Shown: positions 46,515 through 58,615 of the stretch, piece by piece
How the letters are laid out: every line of letters begins with the position of its first letter
Position numbering within the stretch: position 1 is the first letter of the stretch
DNA from: Cristatella mucedo
Lineage: Eukaryota; Bryozoa; Phylactolaemata; Cristatellidae
Length of the DNA stretch: 64,000 nt
Assembly: GCA_009760855.2 (NCBI GenBank)
Contig: WPIO01000027.1
Location: 780,501 to 844,500, forward strand
Direction: 5' to 3'
Notes under the pieces: model-generated
What the model saw: the letters and a program-made list of their open reading frames with translations, nothing else
What the model was told of the DNA's origin: nothing
The model's database searches: none
Made by a program: the position numbers and the translations under genes

Positions 46515-46985
46515 GCTGACCCACAAGGCACAAGCCACGGCTTGGCTCCTTCGTACCTAGCTGAACTGCTGCATCAGTCTCAGCTTGTTCTCGCCCTCAG
46601 GTCCTGTGTGGAAAATAAATTAGCTGTCCCATTCCTCTGCTTAAGACGGTTGGCGACAGAAGCTTTAGCTCTGCAGGTGCTAGACTGTGGAACTCGCTTC
46701 CACAATTCTTACGCAACGACAGCTACTCTCCTGCTGCCGACTGTGGCTCATCGTTTTCAGCGGTCCCGAGCTGCTACTTCCATGCTACTCACTACCTCAA
46801 CTGCTCTCCTGACTCTACTATGCTTCCCACTTTCTCTTTGTTTCGTGAGACGAAGTCTGTTGGCTACCGAATGAGTACCGAAAGCTGCTTAGGCTGTGAT
46901 TTCGCTAAACAAAACCCTCCTGCATTACACCCACATGGTCTTTATAATTTTGTGGAGTTACAATCGGAGATACGTTTCTTTACAT
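46515..46985 (+). mobile_element. CR1-like LINE family B, C-terminus and 3' UTR
   Basis: Forward copy. Frames read HGLAPSYLAELLHQSQLVLA, LRSCVENKLAVPFLCLRRLA and, after a shift, LWNSLPQFLRND-like sequence. The 3' UTR carries the complement of the family landmarks and ends near ACGTTTCTTTACAT without a clear repeat tail. Confidence 0.85.
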
Positions 46986-47004
46986 CCACCTAAGCAATTT
47001 CACT

Positions 47005-47916
47005 TTAGTATCTGACCTTAGTTGGAGGCACAACTAAACGAATTGATTTCGAAGAGTGAGTGGGAGGGTGCCGATCTTGATTAGGGAGACGTTCTGAGTG
47101 GTAGTCTGAAGAAAAAGATTGAAAGGACCTACAAGTGAGCGACAAAATATTAAAATAAAGTGCTGCTTGATTGGGAGCCAGCTCAGGTGACCCAGAAGGG
47201 ATATAATTTTGCAACTACGACTCCTGCAGAGGACAAACCCTGACAGCATAGTCCTGCACCAACCATAAGCTGCTAATTGAGAAAGTCAGAAGACCTGAAA
47301 ATAGTGAGTTACAAAAGTCGGGACTGGATGTCAGAAATGCACGGACGAACGTTGATCGAGTATAACTTAAATTATATAATTATAAGTTATTGGAGTATAG
47401 CAACTTTAAAGAACTGAATCTCTGTCTAGGCACTTTACAGATTCTGCACAGAAAGCATTACCAAATGATTGGTGATAACATTCATAAGCAGCAGACACGG
47501 AAATAGTAGACTTACTAAGTGTAAGCAGACATATGCACCTACCTAAGCAGGCCTGAATTTTTTCAATATTATGTAGCTGAAATTGCGACAACTTGATTGG
47601 AAAACTGATGTTGTCGTCTCATGAAAGATTGCTTTAAATATTTCATGCAGAAGCTGTTGGCGATTTGCTCACAGAACCGTCTTTGATAGAGAGGTTATTC
47701 AAGTTCTGGTAACAGTGTTGCTGATAAAGAGTAATATATTTCTATCATCATTAAATTTAGAAAAGGATGTTACAATCTAAGTTTGAAGTTCAACCACAGA
47801 CGTAACAAGGGAGCTAAGAATTCTTTACAAGTTAGATCAATCGAATCACAGGTCTGTATGTCATCTGCCGATAAATGAAAGTCTAGATTGTACTTTGTGA
47901 TTACACCGGCCTGAGG
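47005..47916 (-). mobile_element. CR1-like LINE family A, old composite copy
   Basis: Reverse, heavily mutated. 47005-47350 carries the C-terminal region (PELAPNQAALYFNILSLTCR on the complement). 47395-47470 looks like the 3' end of a second copy (ACTGAATCTCTGTCTAGGCA). 47500-47916 carries RT sequence with LSADD kept in the YADD position. It may be two nested insertions. Confidence 0.6.
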
Positions 47917-48558
47917 TAATAATAATATAATAATAAAAATGCACTTGATAAAGCGCCCTCAGAGAACTCAATCTCTTCATACGCGCTTTACATTTGCTGC
48001 AAAGGGAAACGCGATTGAATCGTCAGTGATATCATGCTTGATAAACAAAATGAATAACATGGTTAGGGGTGAGATCCACAGGGTCAGCATGCAAATGTGG
48101 TTAGTGGCAGCATGCACAGTGTCAGCACTCATAAGCACATCAAGGACGAATCACAGGGACCAACTAAATGCTGTTCTAAATAGGTGTGTGTTTAGGTTCT
48201 TTTATAATGTGGTCAAGTCAGGGGATGTTCTTACGCAAGCCGGGAGGGAGTTCCAGGCTTTGGGAGCATACGAACAAAATGCACGGTCTCCAAAGGATTT
48301 GAGGTTTGTGCGAGGTAGTTGTAAACTGTTGGATTCCGAAAAGCGAGTGGTACAATGCTTGGCCTGGTGGGGATTAGATCTGAGAGATAGGCTGTAGCCA
48401 AAGAATGAGGTCACCTAAAAATGAGCGACAAAATCTTGAAGTCGATCCGTTGCTTGACTGGAAGCCAGTGCAGGTCGGCGAGAAGTGGTGTGATGTGGCA
48501 TCTGCGACGTTCACGACAGACAAGCCTAGCTGCAGAGTTTTGCACAAGCTGTAATCGC
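47917..48558 (-). mobile_element. CR1-like LINE family A, reverse copy
   Basis: Tail TAATAATATAATAATAAAA at the left, intact GCACTTGATAAAGCGC stem-loop, 3' UTR, then a C-terminal frame with FGDRAFCSYAPKAWNSLPAC on the complement. It is truncated inside the LQLVQNSAARL block at 48558, where the next copy begins. Confidence 0.88.
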
Positions 48559-48559
48559 T

Positions 48560-49790
48560 GACATCAGAGAACTCAATCTCTTTCTAGGCACTTTACATTT
48601 CCTGTAAAGGAAGCATGATCGAATAGTTAGTGGTAGTATGCTCAATAAACAAGACGAATAACATGATTAGGGTGACATGCACAGGATCAGCATGCAAGTA
48701 TGGTTCGTGGCAGCATGCACAGTGTCAGCACGCATAAGCACATCAAGGAAGAATCACAGGGACCCACTAAATGCTGTCCTAAATAGGTGTGTTTTAAGTT
48801 CTTTTTAAACGTGGTCAAGTCAGTGGATGTTCTGATACAAGTCGAGAGTGAGTTCCAGGATTTTGGAGCATACGAACTAAATCCACGGTCTCCAAAGGAT
48901 TTGGGGTTTGTACGAGGTATTGGTAAACTGATGGATTCCGAAAAGCGGGTGGTACGATGCTTAGCCTGGTGGAGCCGTAGATCTGATAGGTGGGTTGGAG
49001 CCAAAAAATGAAGGGACCTAAAAGTGAGTGACAGAATTTTGAAGTCGATGTGTTTCTTCACTGGGAGCCTGTGCAGGTCGGTGAGAAGTGGTGTGATGAG
49101 GCAACTGCGACAATCACGACAGACAAGCCTAGCTGAAGTCTTACACCAGCTGTAAGCTCCCGATTGCACATGCCGTTAGACCAGCAACTACAACTTACAG
49201 AAGTCAAGGCATGATGTCACAAATGCATGAACCAATGTAAATTTGGTATCCTTGTTTAAACAATGTTACGTTCCTGACTGTAGGCTGACTTGACTGGAGT
49301 TGACGTGGTCGTCCACGAAAGGTCACTTTGGAACAGGACATCTAGATTTCGTGCAGATTCAACATGAGATATGCTTTAGAGCTAATTTTGAGTGATAGCC
49401 TTTCAAATTTCTGAGTCACACTATGTTTTCCCATTACTAGTAAGTTTGTTTTATCCTCACTAAATTTAACAAAGCTTGCTGCCATCCGTGTGCAAATGTG
49501 ATCAATACCTGTAGCAAGAGAGTTGAGAGAATTCGACGTGCTGGAGGGCTGGAAGGGATCAAAGCAAAGGTACAATTTAGTGTCATCTGCATCGAATTAG
49601 AAGCCTAGATTTTGCCTGGCAATCACATCGGATAGAGGGAGAGTATAAATAATTACAAGAACGGGACCAAGCACACGGAGCCCTGAGGTACCACAGAGAC
49701 TTCAGAGGCTCCTCCGATGATCTTCGTCCATTCATATCAATACTCTGGAGTCTCCCAGTGAGATAGGACTTGATTGCACATTACGAGACA
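48560..49790 (-). mobile_element. CR1-like LINE family A, reverse copy without tail
   Basis: It begins at the 3' UTR stretch TCAGAGAACTCAATCTCTTT and lacks the stem-loop and (ATT)n. On the complement it holds the FGDRGFSSYAPKSWNSLSTC block and, farther right, degraded RT with FDADDTKLYLCFDPFQPSST. It abuts the copy at 47917-48558 head to tail. Confidence 0.85.
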
Positions 49791-50373
49791 GCAGTTTTAT
49801 TTAGACCTTATCATTTAAATAACTAAAATAACAATATCAACACGTGACATTAAGATTTTTTCGAGCAATCTCAGTGCACCATTCTGAGATGGGGTTAAAA
49901 CTCGAAGTCATCACCTGTCTCTCTGCCTAGCAAAAATGTCACGACATTGCCTTCAAAGAGCTGACCAACGACCAGATTGAAGCTCAGGCTCGTTTCTTGC
50001 ATATTGATTGGTAATAACAATGAAAACAAGATCGCTGAAGTGACAACGGTTAAAAAGCATCTCTGAAAAGCCTGCGGCAGAAGTCTCTGTTAGAACTCAT
50101 TGAGGTGGTGAAGCATAGTTAGCACCTACCTATGCTTTGTTACTATCATGACCGAGGGCAGCCTTAATTTTAAGAGGCAGTACAAGATTTGCATGCTAAA
50201 CCAGTCCAACTATGGCAAAGCGTGAGATGCTATGCGGTTCCTCGTAATTATTAGCAGCCCAATTTTCACTTATCTACTATTTAGCCGATGTCAATGGCTG
50301 ATTAAGTCTTGATGCTAGGTAGTTTTACTTCGTGGCTCCTCAGGTGCTCACACCTGGCCACCCTCTGTGGCTG
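49791..50373. other. Nothing recognised
   Basis: No gene or repeat could be supported. Confidence 0.4.
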
Positions 50374-50520
50374 TGTAACGTTATGCATCTTCGCCTGCGA
50401 CTCCACAAAGCCACAAAGTGTTACTCTGGAGAGTTTTTGTAGCACACTTTCAGCCTCGGCGACTTTCGGTGCGCATTCGGTACCCAACATACTTCCTCTT
50501 GCTCAACAAAGAGAATGCAA
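50374..50520 (-). mobile_element. CR1-like LINE family B 3' UTR fragment
   Basis: Reverse 3' end with a TGTAACGTTATGCATCTTCG tail region and the landmarks to AACAAAGAGAATGCAAG. It stops where a second copy begins. Confidence 0.75.
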
Positions 50521-50981
50521 GAATGAATGGATGTATCTCCATCTGTAACTCCACAAAGTCATAAGGACCATGTGGGTGTTACGCAGGAGAGTTTTGTATA
50601 GCACACACGCAGCCTAAGCGGCATTCGGTAGCCGACAGACTTCATCTCACACAACTAAGAGAAAGTTGGAACCATATCAGAGTCAGGATAGCAGTTGAGG
50701 TAGTGAGTAGCATGGAAGTAGCAGCTCAGGACCGCTGAAAAGGACGGGCCATAGTCGGCAGCAGGAGAGTAGTTGTCGTTGCGTAAGAATTGTGGAAGCG
50801 AGTTCCACAGTCTAGCACGTGCAGAGCTAAAGCTTCTGTCAGCGACGGCATTTCAGCGGAGGAATGGAACACCTAATTTATTGTCCACTCATGACCTGAG
50901 GGCGCGAAGGGGCTGAAACTGGTGCATCAGTTCAGCTAGTACGAAGGAGCCAAGCCGTGGCGGGCCTCGTGGGTCAAGAAG
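50521..50981 (-). mobile_element. CR1-like LINE family B, middle copy of a stack
   Basis: Reverse copy from the UTR (GTATCTCCATCTGTAACTCC) to the CCAAGCCGTGGCGGGCCTCG landmark, ending at 50981 in GTGGGTCA. C-terminal frames are broken. Confidence 0.8.
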
Positions 50982-51450
50982 CATTGCTTAGTCAGGAGAG
51001 CAGTTGAGGTAGTGAGTAGCATGGAAGTAGAAGTTCGGGTTGGCTGGGAAAGATATGCCACAGTCAGCAGCAGGAGAGTAGCTATCGTTGCATAAGAAGC
51101 CTGGAAATTAGTTCCACAGTCTGGGACTGCAGAGCAAAACTTTCTGTCGCCAACGATCTTTAAGCTGAGGAATGGAAAAGCTAATTTATTGTCCATGCAG
51201 TGCCTGAGTGCACGAGGAGGCTGAAACTGGTGCTGGTGCAGCAGCTCAGCCAGTTTGGAGAAGCCAAGCCGTGGTGGGCATTGTGGGTCAGCATAAGAAC
51301 TTTGCTCTGTATCCGTTGATCAACCGGCAGTTATCTTAACTCTTTTAGCAAAGGAGACGCATTTTCAAACCTCTGGGATTTTCAAACTAGCCTTGCAGCC
51401 GTAGTCATCACCATCTGATGAGGCCAAAGAGTTTTTTTAGAGCTGCTTTT
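50982..51450 (-). mobile_element. CR1-like LINE family B, right copy of a stack
   Basis: Reverse copy beginning inside the C-terminal coding part (TCAGGAGAGCAGTTGAGG). It encodes, on the complement, MDNKLAFPFLSLKIVGDRKF. It runs past the CCAAGCCGTGGTGGGC landmark into the region before the RT and fades near 51450. It has no 3' UTR. Confidence 0.8.
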
Positions 51451-52232
51451 ATGTCCTATAAACGTCGGTATTTTCTTGTTAGTGTCCAAAAGTCTTTCGT
51501 CCCTGATCCGGGTGAAATGTAGGATGCTCTAGCCATTAAGTCTATAAATAATAATTCATTTATCAGATGTCAGGTGTAGGCCCTGGTTTTGACTTACTGT
51601 GCTAATCAAAAGCCATGAGCGGGCCAACTCCTCATTGTACTACTGATCTGGCTTCAGCCAGCCGAGATAAATTGAAGCCTGGAAATCGCTCACAAAGGCT
51701 GGCCTTATGTACCAGTCGCCATGGCCTGACACTATCTCTTTTTAGGGACTAGGAATATTAGACCCTTCAGTGCATGTCCAATTGAGTCCAGACATCAATC
51801 TCAAATACTTCCTTAAAAGCTCGATCAATCCAGATTGGTTGGAGAGAAACCACTGCTGCCACACATTAGGTATCGGTAGCCCTTGAAATACGCAAACTGG
51901 CTGCATTAGTGCATTTTCAAAACCCATAGTCCTGCGTAATTGAACGTCAGCGCCATTTACATCGGTGCTGATCGTGGCAAGCACACCGATAGCATCCACG
52001 ACGAGCTCGGGTAAATATCTACGGCGATGCATTCAAGTTGAATATGTAGCCCATTATATGATCACCAATTGCTTTATGCAGGTTGAATGGCAAGACGTTT
52101 CGCCACCGTTCATCATGACTGAACGCTCAAGGGAAGACTTTGCGCTGTGCAGACTTTGCAGAGCAGGACGAGATGATCGAGCTGGCGCCGCAGCCAGTGA
52201 TATTTCGACAAAATTACAGCTGAGACATGCAG
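51451..52232. other. Nothing recognised
   Basis: No gene or repeat could be supported. The ORF at 51742-52032 (-) has no family motif. Confidence 0.4.
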
Positions 52233-52998
52233 TGTAACAAGCGGGAGTCCGCTAGTGCAGTGGCTTGCATTACACCCTAGTCATTTGTTATCTCCTCTTC
52301 GTATCACAACAAAGGCGACGGCATGATGTTTTGTACCCTCCGCGAAACAAAACGCGGGCTCTGCTTTAAACGAAAAGCCATGCTACCGGAACCGACTAGA
52401 AGAGAACCAGCAGCTAGCTAGCACCGGAATTCGTTCGTAGGAGGTTGCTGATTTAAGTACTTCTTAGCTAGTGCTGGGCGACAGTTTGGGAGGCCTGTCG
52501 CTGCTAAAACAAAAGAACAGGCACATTCCGCTATTAACGAATGTGGCTTTTCGTCGACTTCAGAAAGACTCGTCGTCGAAAGCGAGAACTCTGTGCTGTT
52601 ACGAACAGTGCGTAGCATGTCTTGTTTATGGGTTTGCGACTATGGGTTCGCACTCAAAAGGCACCGTTCGTCTCTGATGCCAGACTTTACTGGGACGTGC
52701 CGTGCCTATTTTATTGTATGTCAGTTTGTATGCGTTCGGCGTAGCTCGTCCCCAGGTTCTCTACCGGTGGACTGTATGATGCAGTGCTGCAGTGCGGTTA
52801 AAACACAAGCGGCCACGACTGGGCGCCGAAGCGACAGTTTATTGTGGGCCTGTTAGCAGCGGTAACGCGCCGGCGAAAGCGCTTGACGCGGCGCGAACCG
52901 GACCGACGGAGTTAACTGCACGAACTCTCGAAGCCCGAGTATAATAAACTATCCCATGCGTGCGTCGATTGTCCCAACCCCGAAGGCGGGCCGCTACA
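52233..52998 (+). mobile_element. Probable solo LTR
   Basis: A GC-richer segment that begins TGTAACAAGCGGGAGTCC and ends GGCGGGCCGCTACA. The flanks are GCAG and GCAC, a 4-bp duplication with one change. An AATAAA signal lies about 50 bases before the end, as in many LTRs, which suggests the + strand. No coding domain is inside. Terminal inverted similarity is limited to TGTA and a shifted GCGG, so this is less sure than the LTRs at 13316 and 25696. Confidence 0.45.
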
Positions 52999-53823
52999 GC
53001 ACCCCAAGATACGAGCAGCTAACTGAGTAGCCGGCAGAACACAACTGCGAAGTCTAAATTGCACTTAGCTGTTCGTCGCCCTAGTTTCGTCTCGCGTGCT
53101 CTCGAAGCGTAGTCTCGCATCGACTACCAAGCTGCAGCCCCAAGCTCTGTCAGTCGTCCCGTTATATTTTCTCCCTCCACTAAACTCCTGACCTCGCGCG
53201 TAGCTGCTATTTTTACTTCAGCACGTTAGTCGGTGCACATCCTGACCGCATCGTCCGAACCAGGCTTTAGCGGGTGGACCAGGAGCTGGGTCTGCGCTAG
53301 GCGTCCTAGTCGACCCCGCTAAGGCAAGGGCTCCCATCGCGGCTAAGCTGAGAGCTGCCCCAGTGCAAGTTGAATATTGTCGGAACCAATACCTTCAGAT
53401 ACTGATAAAGAGTTGAAGGAAAAAAGCACCAAAAAACGAAAGTAAGAGATACCAGTAGAGCTCAAAATCAGTCAAATCGCAGTACATGTAGGAACAAGCC
53501 CGGCTCATTCACGTCTACCTCTCCATTCTACGGGTGAAGAAAGCCTCGCGTGCACACGACGATTGTAAGCAGCCCACTTAACAATCAACACTTCAGGTGT
53601 TTTTTTCCCGATTTTAACCATCGCGATGACACATCAAGGTCCTAGTGCTTATAGCTTAGGAACTACTATAACATCTGGTGACTGCCATAGACAATACTGA
53701 TGTACACCATTTCTTCACGGAGCCGATCTCCGATATCGCCGTTTAGCCAAGTAACAAATGCAAATTCTAGCAGCCCACCATTATGTTAAGGAGTGATTAG
53801 CAAGACCATTCTTTCTGAACCGT
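52999..53823. other. Nothing recognised
   Basis: No gene, primer-binding site or repeat could be supported to the right of the LTR-like segment. Confidence 0.4.
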
Positions 53824-53998
53824 AATGGTTCACTATGTAAGGCGGTTGCTTTTCACGCCCTCGGCCCCGAGGTCGTGAGTTCGAATCCTGCGGAGGGCGA
53901 TCCTTTATCGCCACTGCAAGCGGTGGTGATAGCCGTAAAGGCTCTTCTGTCGCTATACAAAAAGAGGCTGTTAAATCAGCTAGTATTTATTTTTTATT
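53824..53998 (+). mobile_element. tRNA-derived SINE, best-kept copy
   Basis: Head: TGGTTCACTATGTAAGGCGG (A-box region), anticodon-arm-like CCTCGGCCCCGAGG, and GAGTTCGAATCCTGCGG (B box). Body: stem-loops at 53896-53912 (GGCGAT/ATCGCC), 53911-53926 (CCACTG/CGGTGG) and 53931-53943 (AGCC/GGCT). Tail side: GCTG-TTAAAT-CAGC at 53967-53980, then a T/A-rich end. It lies about 1 kb upstream of the CerS start codon. Confidence 0.9.
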
Positions 53999-54339
53999 TT
54001 TTAAGCACCTGCTTGATGGCGTCATTTGTTTTTGCAGGTAGCTGGCAGGCTAAGACGCTGGAAAGGCATCGCTACTAAAATAAAAGTGCAAAAAAGTCTC
54101 CAGCACTTCAACAGATCCTACAGATTTGCTACTAACTCTGCCTTATGGGAAACCACAGGACGTAATCGCCAGCTAGGTCGATAGTCTAGACAACATCCGT
54201 GTAACGGCGTCCCTTACTATGGGTCACTGACGTAGAAATAATGGACGGGCCTCCCAAGCAAGACTTCTAGGGAAATCAGTGCCGTCATTGAACGAAGCAG
54301 TCCAGGTTCCAGTCCAGCTGCCGAGTCTGGTTGGGCCGC

Positions 54340-55560
54340 CTAGTAAGCACTAAGGGCGGAGTGAGACTGGCCGACGAGCTTCTCACGCCGATAGCCTCTC
54401 AAAGAGCCACTCTCTGGAGACTAGCAGTCCCTCCAACCTCCGAAGCCCTGCGACCGCTAGCGGGCCGATGCCGAGATTCCAGGACGCGGGGTGCGTTGGG
54501 TGGGCGAGGAGGGGGGTAGCCAACGTGGCGCTCGAGGCTGAAGGCAGAAACCAGCACGGCCGCTGAAGGGGTGGGGGCCGCTCTGCACCTACAGCCGCAC
54601 CAGTGCCTAGCCTCAGCTCTCCCAGTCCCCCCCCCCTGTGCCATTAATCCTAACTTATCTCACATCAGTCGGATGCACTCTAAAAATGTTGGTCGCGCTC
54701 GGAGGGCACCGCCAGACTGTGGTGCTCAGATAGCCACCCACACAGCCTGGAGCAATCGCACGGGCCATTGGCGTGAGGTCACGCCACGCCGTCGCCCCGC
54801 CTCTCAAGCGCCGCCGTCTGGCTCTGTCGTTTGTCAAAGGCGGTGCAGTCGACGGCAGTTTTGTTGTGCAGAGCGGATAGTTTTTTTTTAATTACCGCTT
54901 TAACTTTCACGTGCGCGCGCGACTTGAGGCCTTGCCCCTCGGCCTCTGACTCACCTGTGACTCGCCAGCGCTACGGTCACGCCGACCTCGGCCCCGGCCG
55001 CCCAACTGAGGTTGAAGCATGGATAGGCTGGGAGGCATCGTGTACGACTGGATCTGGCAGGAGAGCTTCTGGTTTCCAGCTCATATCTCGTGGAAGGATT
55101 TCGAAAACAAGCACAGCGACGTCTACATACCCGAGACGCGAGAGCTCGCGTACGTGCTGCCCGTCGCCGCCGCCCTGTCCGCTGTGCGCCTCCTCTTCGA
55201 AAGGTGGGTTTTGCGTGCTCGCTCGCTGCTACGCCGCTCCGGGGTCGCCGCGCGTGCGCGAGCGGGCCTCTGGCCGCTATGCGCTCGCGCGGCCCGAATG
55301 CGCTGCGGTCGGCCCGTCCTCGAGCGCGACGAGTCGGCCACGTGGTCGGCCCGTCCGGCTCATTCTTCGGAGGTAACGTCGCTCGCTCGCTAGGGGCAGC
55401 ACTGGGCGCTGTGGAGCGGGCGCTGGCGCTCACCTCCACGGGGGTGGGGCAGCGCGTCCCGGGAGGGGGGCGCGGTGCCGCTATTGCCACAACCTGGTGG
55501 GGGGATCTGCGGTAGCGCCGCGGACACGGTCAGGGGCTCGAAGCCCCTGACCGCCCGAGT
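54340..55560 (+). promoter_or_regulatory. CpG-rich promoter region of ceramide synthase
   Basis: CpG and GC content rise sharply here compared with the flanks and peak around exon 1. An inverted CCAAT box (ATTGG, 54767-54771) and a GC box (GCCCCGCC, 54794-54801) lie 220-250 bases upstream of the start codon. No TATA box is evident. The start of transcription cannot be placed from sequence. Confidence 0.5.
55019..55203 (+). CDS. Ceramide synthase, exon 1 (coding part)
   Basis: Ceramide synthases are ER membrane enzymes that join a fatty acyl-CoA to a sphingoid base. This exon encodes 61 codons plus two bases: MDRLGGIVYDWIWQESFWFP at the start, then WKDFENKHSDVYIP, and a hydrophobic segment YVLPVAAALSAVRLLFE near residues 44-60. 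The order FW.P..I.W.D(F/L), VY.P, then a first membrane helix ending in FER is the N-terminus of the family. The ATG has A at -3 and G at +4. In-frame TGAs lie 6 and 12 bases upstream, so it is the start. The donor is GTGGGT at 55204. Intron 1 is 6.9 kb. A glycosylation-type or signal feature was not seen. Confidence 0.93.
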
Positions 55561-56468
55561 GCTTTCGCCTGAGTGCCCGAGTGTTTGCCTGCAGCTGCTT
55601 ATGCGTGCACTTATAAGCAAGAGCCGACCGTCGCCTTACCGGTGCACTTATGAGCAAGAGCCGACCGTCGCCTTACCGGCGCGACCGCTGGCCGGTCGCC
55701 GACCTCAGACGGTGCAGCCAAGCTAGGCGCTGTAGATTCTGGGGGGAGGGGCCGCCACCCCTGTACCTGTGGCTCCCCGGCGGTGCAGGGTGTCAGCTAG
55801 TAGCCGGTAGGGCGAACACGTTTCACTCGTCGGCTTAGAATGGGCTCTTAGATCGCTCGAATAGGTGCACGTAAGAATAGCCTGTCCATCGGTCTTGGCT
55901 TGTTGGTTCACCGGATGCGTTCACTCCCTACGACTGTCGGTCGGTGCTAGAGGGGACGACTGACGTTTTAGAAGCCGACTGGCTCTGGCCTGCACCTGTT
56001 GCCTGTCCGATTTGTGGTTGCAAGCCATAGCTAGTGTCCCTGTGAAATACGAGGAGACGTGGAGTTCGATTGTAAATTCTCATGTCTTGCTACCCAGTTC
56101 ACTGGATCCAATTACACACGTGACTATTTTTTAAGTTTTTTTTTTAAGGTCGGCTCGAAAGCTAAGCTGTAAGTTCCTAGATTCTCTTTGCTGAGGCTGT
56201 GACGGGCTTTTCTCTAGCAGCTTGTCTTCCGGGTCGCCTCTCTAGTCGTGTCGCGGCTGCCTTTTGTCGCTCTCCTCCCAGGGGATTCGTCTCACTCAAG
56301 TACCATGCATTGCTTAGTTTTTCTTAACTGGTCACGACTTTTCCAAAGTCAGAGCAAGCCGACGTGAAAGAGCATGCCCTCGAGTTGTGTTCCCGGGCAG
56401 CAGTGGTGAATGCAGAGAACCTGTGTGCTGGTTTACGTCGTGTAGAAGGTAGAGGAGATTTCACCATC
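55204..56468. other. Intron 1 of ceramide synthase, 5' part
   Basis: GC-rich start of intron 1. A perfect 12-bp inverted repeat with a 3-base loop lies at 55527-55553 (CGGTCAGGGGCT/AGCCCCTGACCG). A 30-bp direct repeat (GCACTTAT.AGCAAGAGCCGAC) occurs near 55607 and 55644. ORFs on both strands here are by-products of high GC. Confidence 0.6.
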
Positions 56469-56485
56469 TCCCCCTCCTCCTCCTC

Positions 56486-56543
<58 letters not shown>

Positions 56544-56695
56544 CCCCCCTCCTCCTCCTCCTCCTCCTCCTCCTCCTCCTCCTCCTCCTCCTCCTCCTCC
56601 TCCTCCTCCTCCTCCTCCTCCTCCTCCTCCTCCTCCTCCTCCTCCTCCTCCTCCTCCTCCTCCTCCTCCTCCCCCTCCTCCTCTTCCTCCTCCTC
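56469..56695. repeat. (CCT)n tract with 32-base C run
   Basis: About 225 bases of CCT repeats with an uninterrupted C run at 56509-56540. The complement is (GGA)n/G32. It lies in intron 1 of the ceramide synthase gene. The polyserine and polyglycine ORFs are artefacts. Confidence 0.97.
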
Positions 56696-57737
56696 CCGAT
56701 GGATGTATGTCAGCAGCAGCAGTGAAGTGGGTATTCTGTTCTTGCCGCCTCGATGCCGATGCTAGCCTGGCCATCGTGAGGGTGGGTGGGGTTGGTGAGA
56801 GTTTCTTCTCTGTCGGAGCACGAATTGATGGCTGCCAGCCGGTCAGCTGACAAAACCTTGCTGAGCCGGCTGCAGCTGACTGACCGGCCGTGTCTCAGGG
56901 TCCCCAAGCCAGGCAGCTATGTTCAAGCAGAGCTGCCGACCGACCACTTCCTCTTGCTAGAGACTCTTGATGCGATCGTTGCGACTGGATGGTGATTGGG
57001 CCGTTTCGGTGTAGGGGCCATCTAATGACAAGTTGGCTGGCAGTTAGACGATGATTTCAGCACTATTAGCCGTGTTGGTCGTACGAACCGAAATATAGTT
57101 TGTAGTTGCCATTGCCACTTCAATTGCCAGTCGGGTGTGATCGGCTTGCTGGCTGTCTGCATGTTCGGCTACCCCAAACCTCGATGCAGTGGTGAGCACT
57201 CCCTTGTGATCTGGACTCAGCCCCTCCCCCCCCCCCTGGTGCTCCCAGTTCGTCTGGCATGCTCGCCAGATGGATGTGAGTGCTGGTCTTTTTGACCCTG
57301 ACACAGGACTTGTTTTCAGGTCCAAGTCCAAAGGGCAGGCTCGGTGGGTTTTCAAGGTTGGCTCGGTGGTTCTCAAGTTGTTTGGACCGAGCACAGGCAA
57401 GGAAAGATATGTCATGGCTGTGGTGGCAGCAGTTAGGCTGGGAGAAAACTCAGATGTACCACAGCAGCCAGAGAGACTGGCGTTTTGCAGACAGGCTCGA
57501 TTTGCTAGCGTTTCAGCTGCAGCAGTTCGGCTTACAGTGTATTGACACGGTACCTTTCAACCCTCCAGCCGGTGGGACAGTGGGCTGCCATCGTAGTTTG
57601 TGCAATAGGGGTGGCACGTCTGAGCAAAGCAATGCCTTCGCAATCTTGTCCGAGTGCCCTACACTTCTGGTTATGTTAAAATGTGGTACAAGCTGATCAA
57701 GAGCATCGCCCCTTTGGCTGATTGTGGTGGTTCCCCA
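56696..57737. other. Intron 1 of ceramide synthase, middle
   Basis: Nothing recognised. ORFs at 57270-57696 have no family motif. Confidence 0.45.
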
Positions 57738-58517
<780 letters not shown>

Positions 58518-58600
58518 CAATAACAATAATGAAACATTTGTATTGCATACTCGAGAGATCTGAATCTCTTTCTAGGGGCTTTGCATATGCTGGAAAGTAA
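58518..58600 (-). mobile_element. CR1-like LINE family A 3' tip, decayed
   Basis: Reverse fragment with a degraded tail (CAATAACAATAATG) and the UTR block CTGAATCTCTTTCTAGGGGC. It lies just left of a forward family A copy. Confidence 0.55.
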
Positions 58601-58615
58601 AGTCGTTCCAGAAAT

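Noticed and set aside
54399-55515. Several long overlapping ORFs on both strands around CerS exon 1
   Set aside because: High GC lowers stop frequency. Only the frame of 55019-55203 shows family motifs and a splice donor.
56364-56774. Polyserine and polyglycine ORFs on both strands
   Set aside because: Both come from the (CCT)n tract in intron 1.
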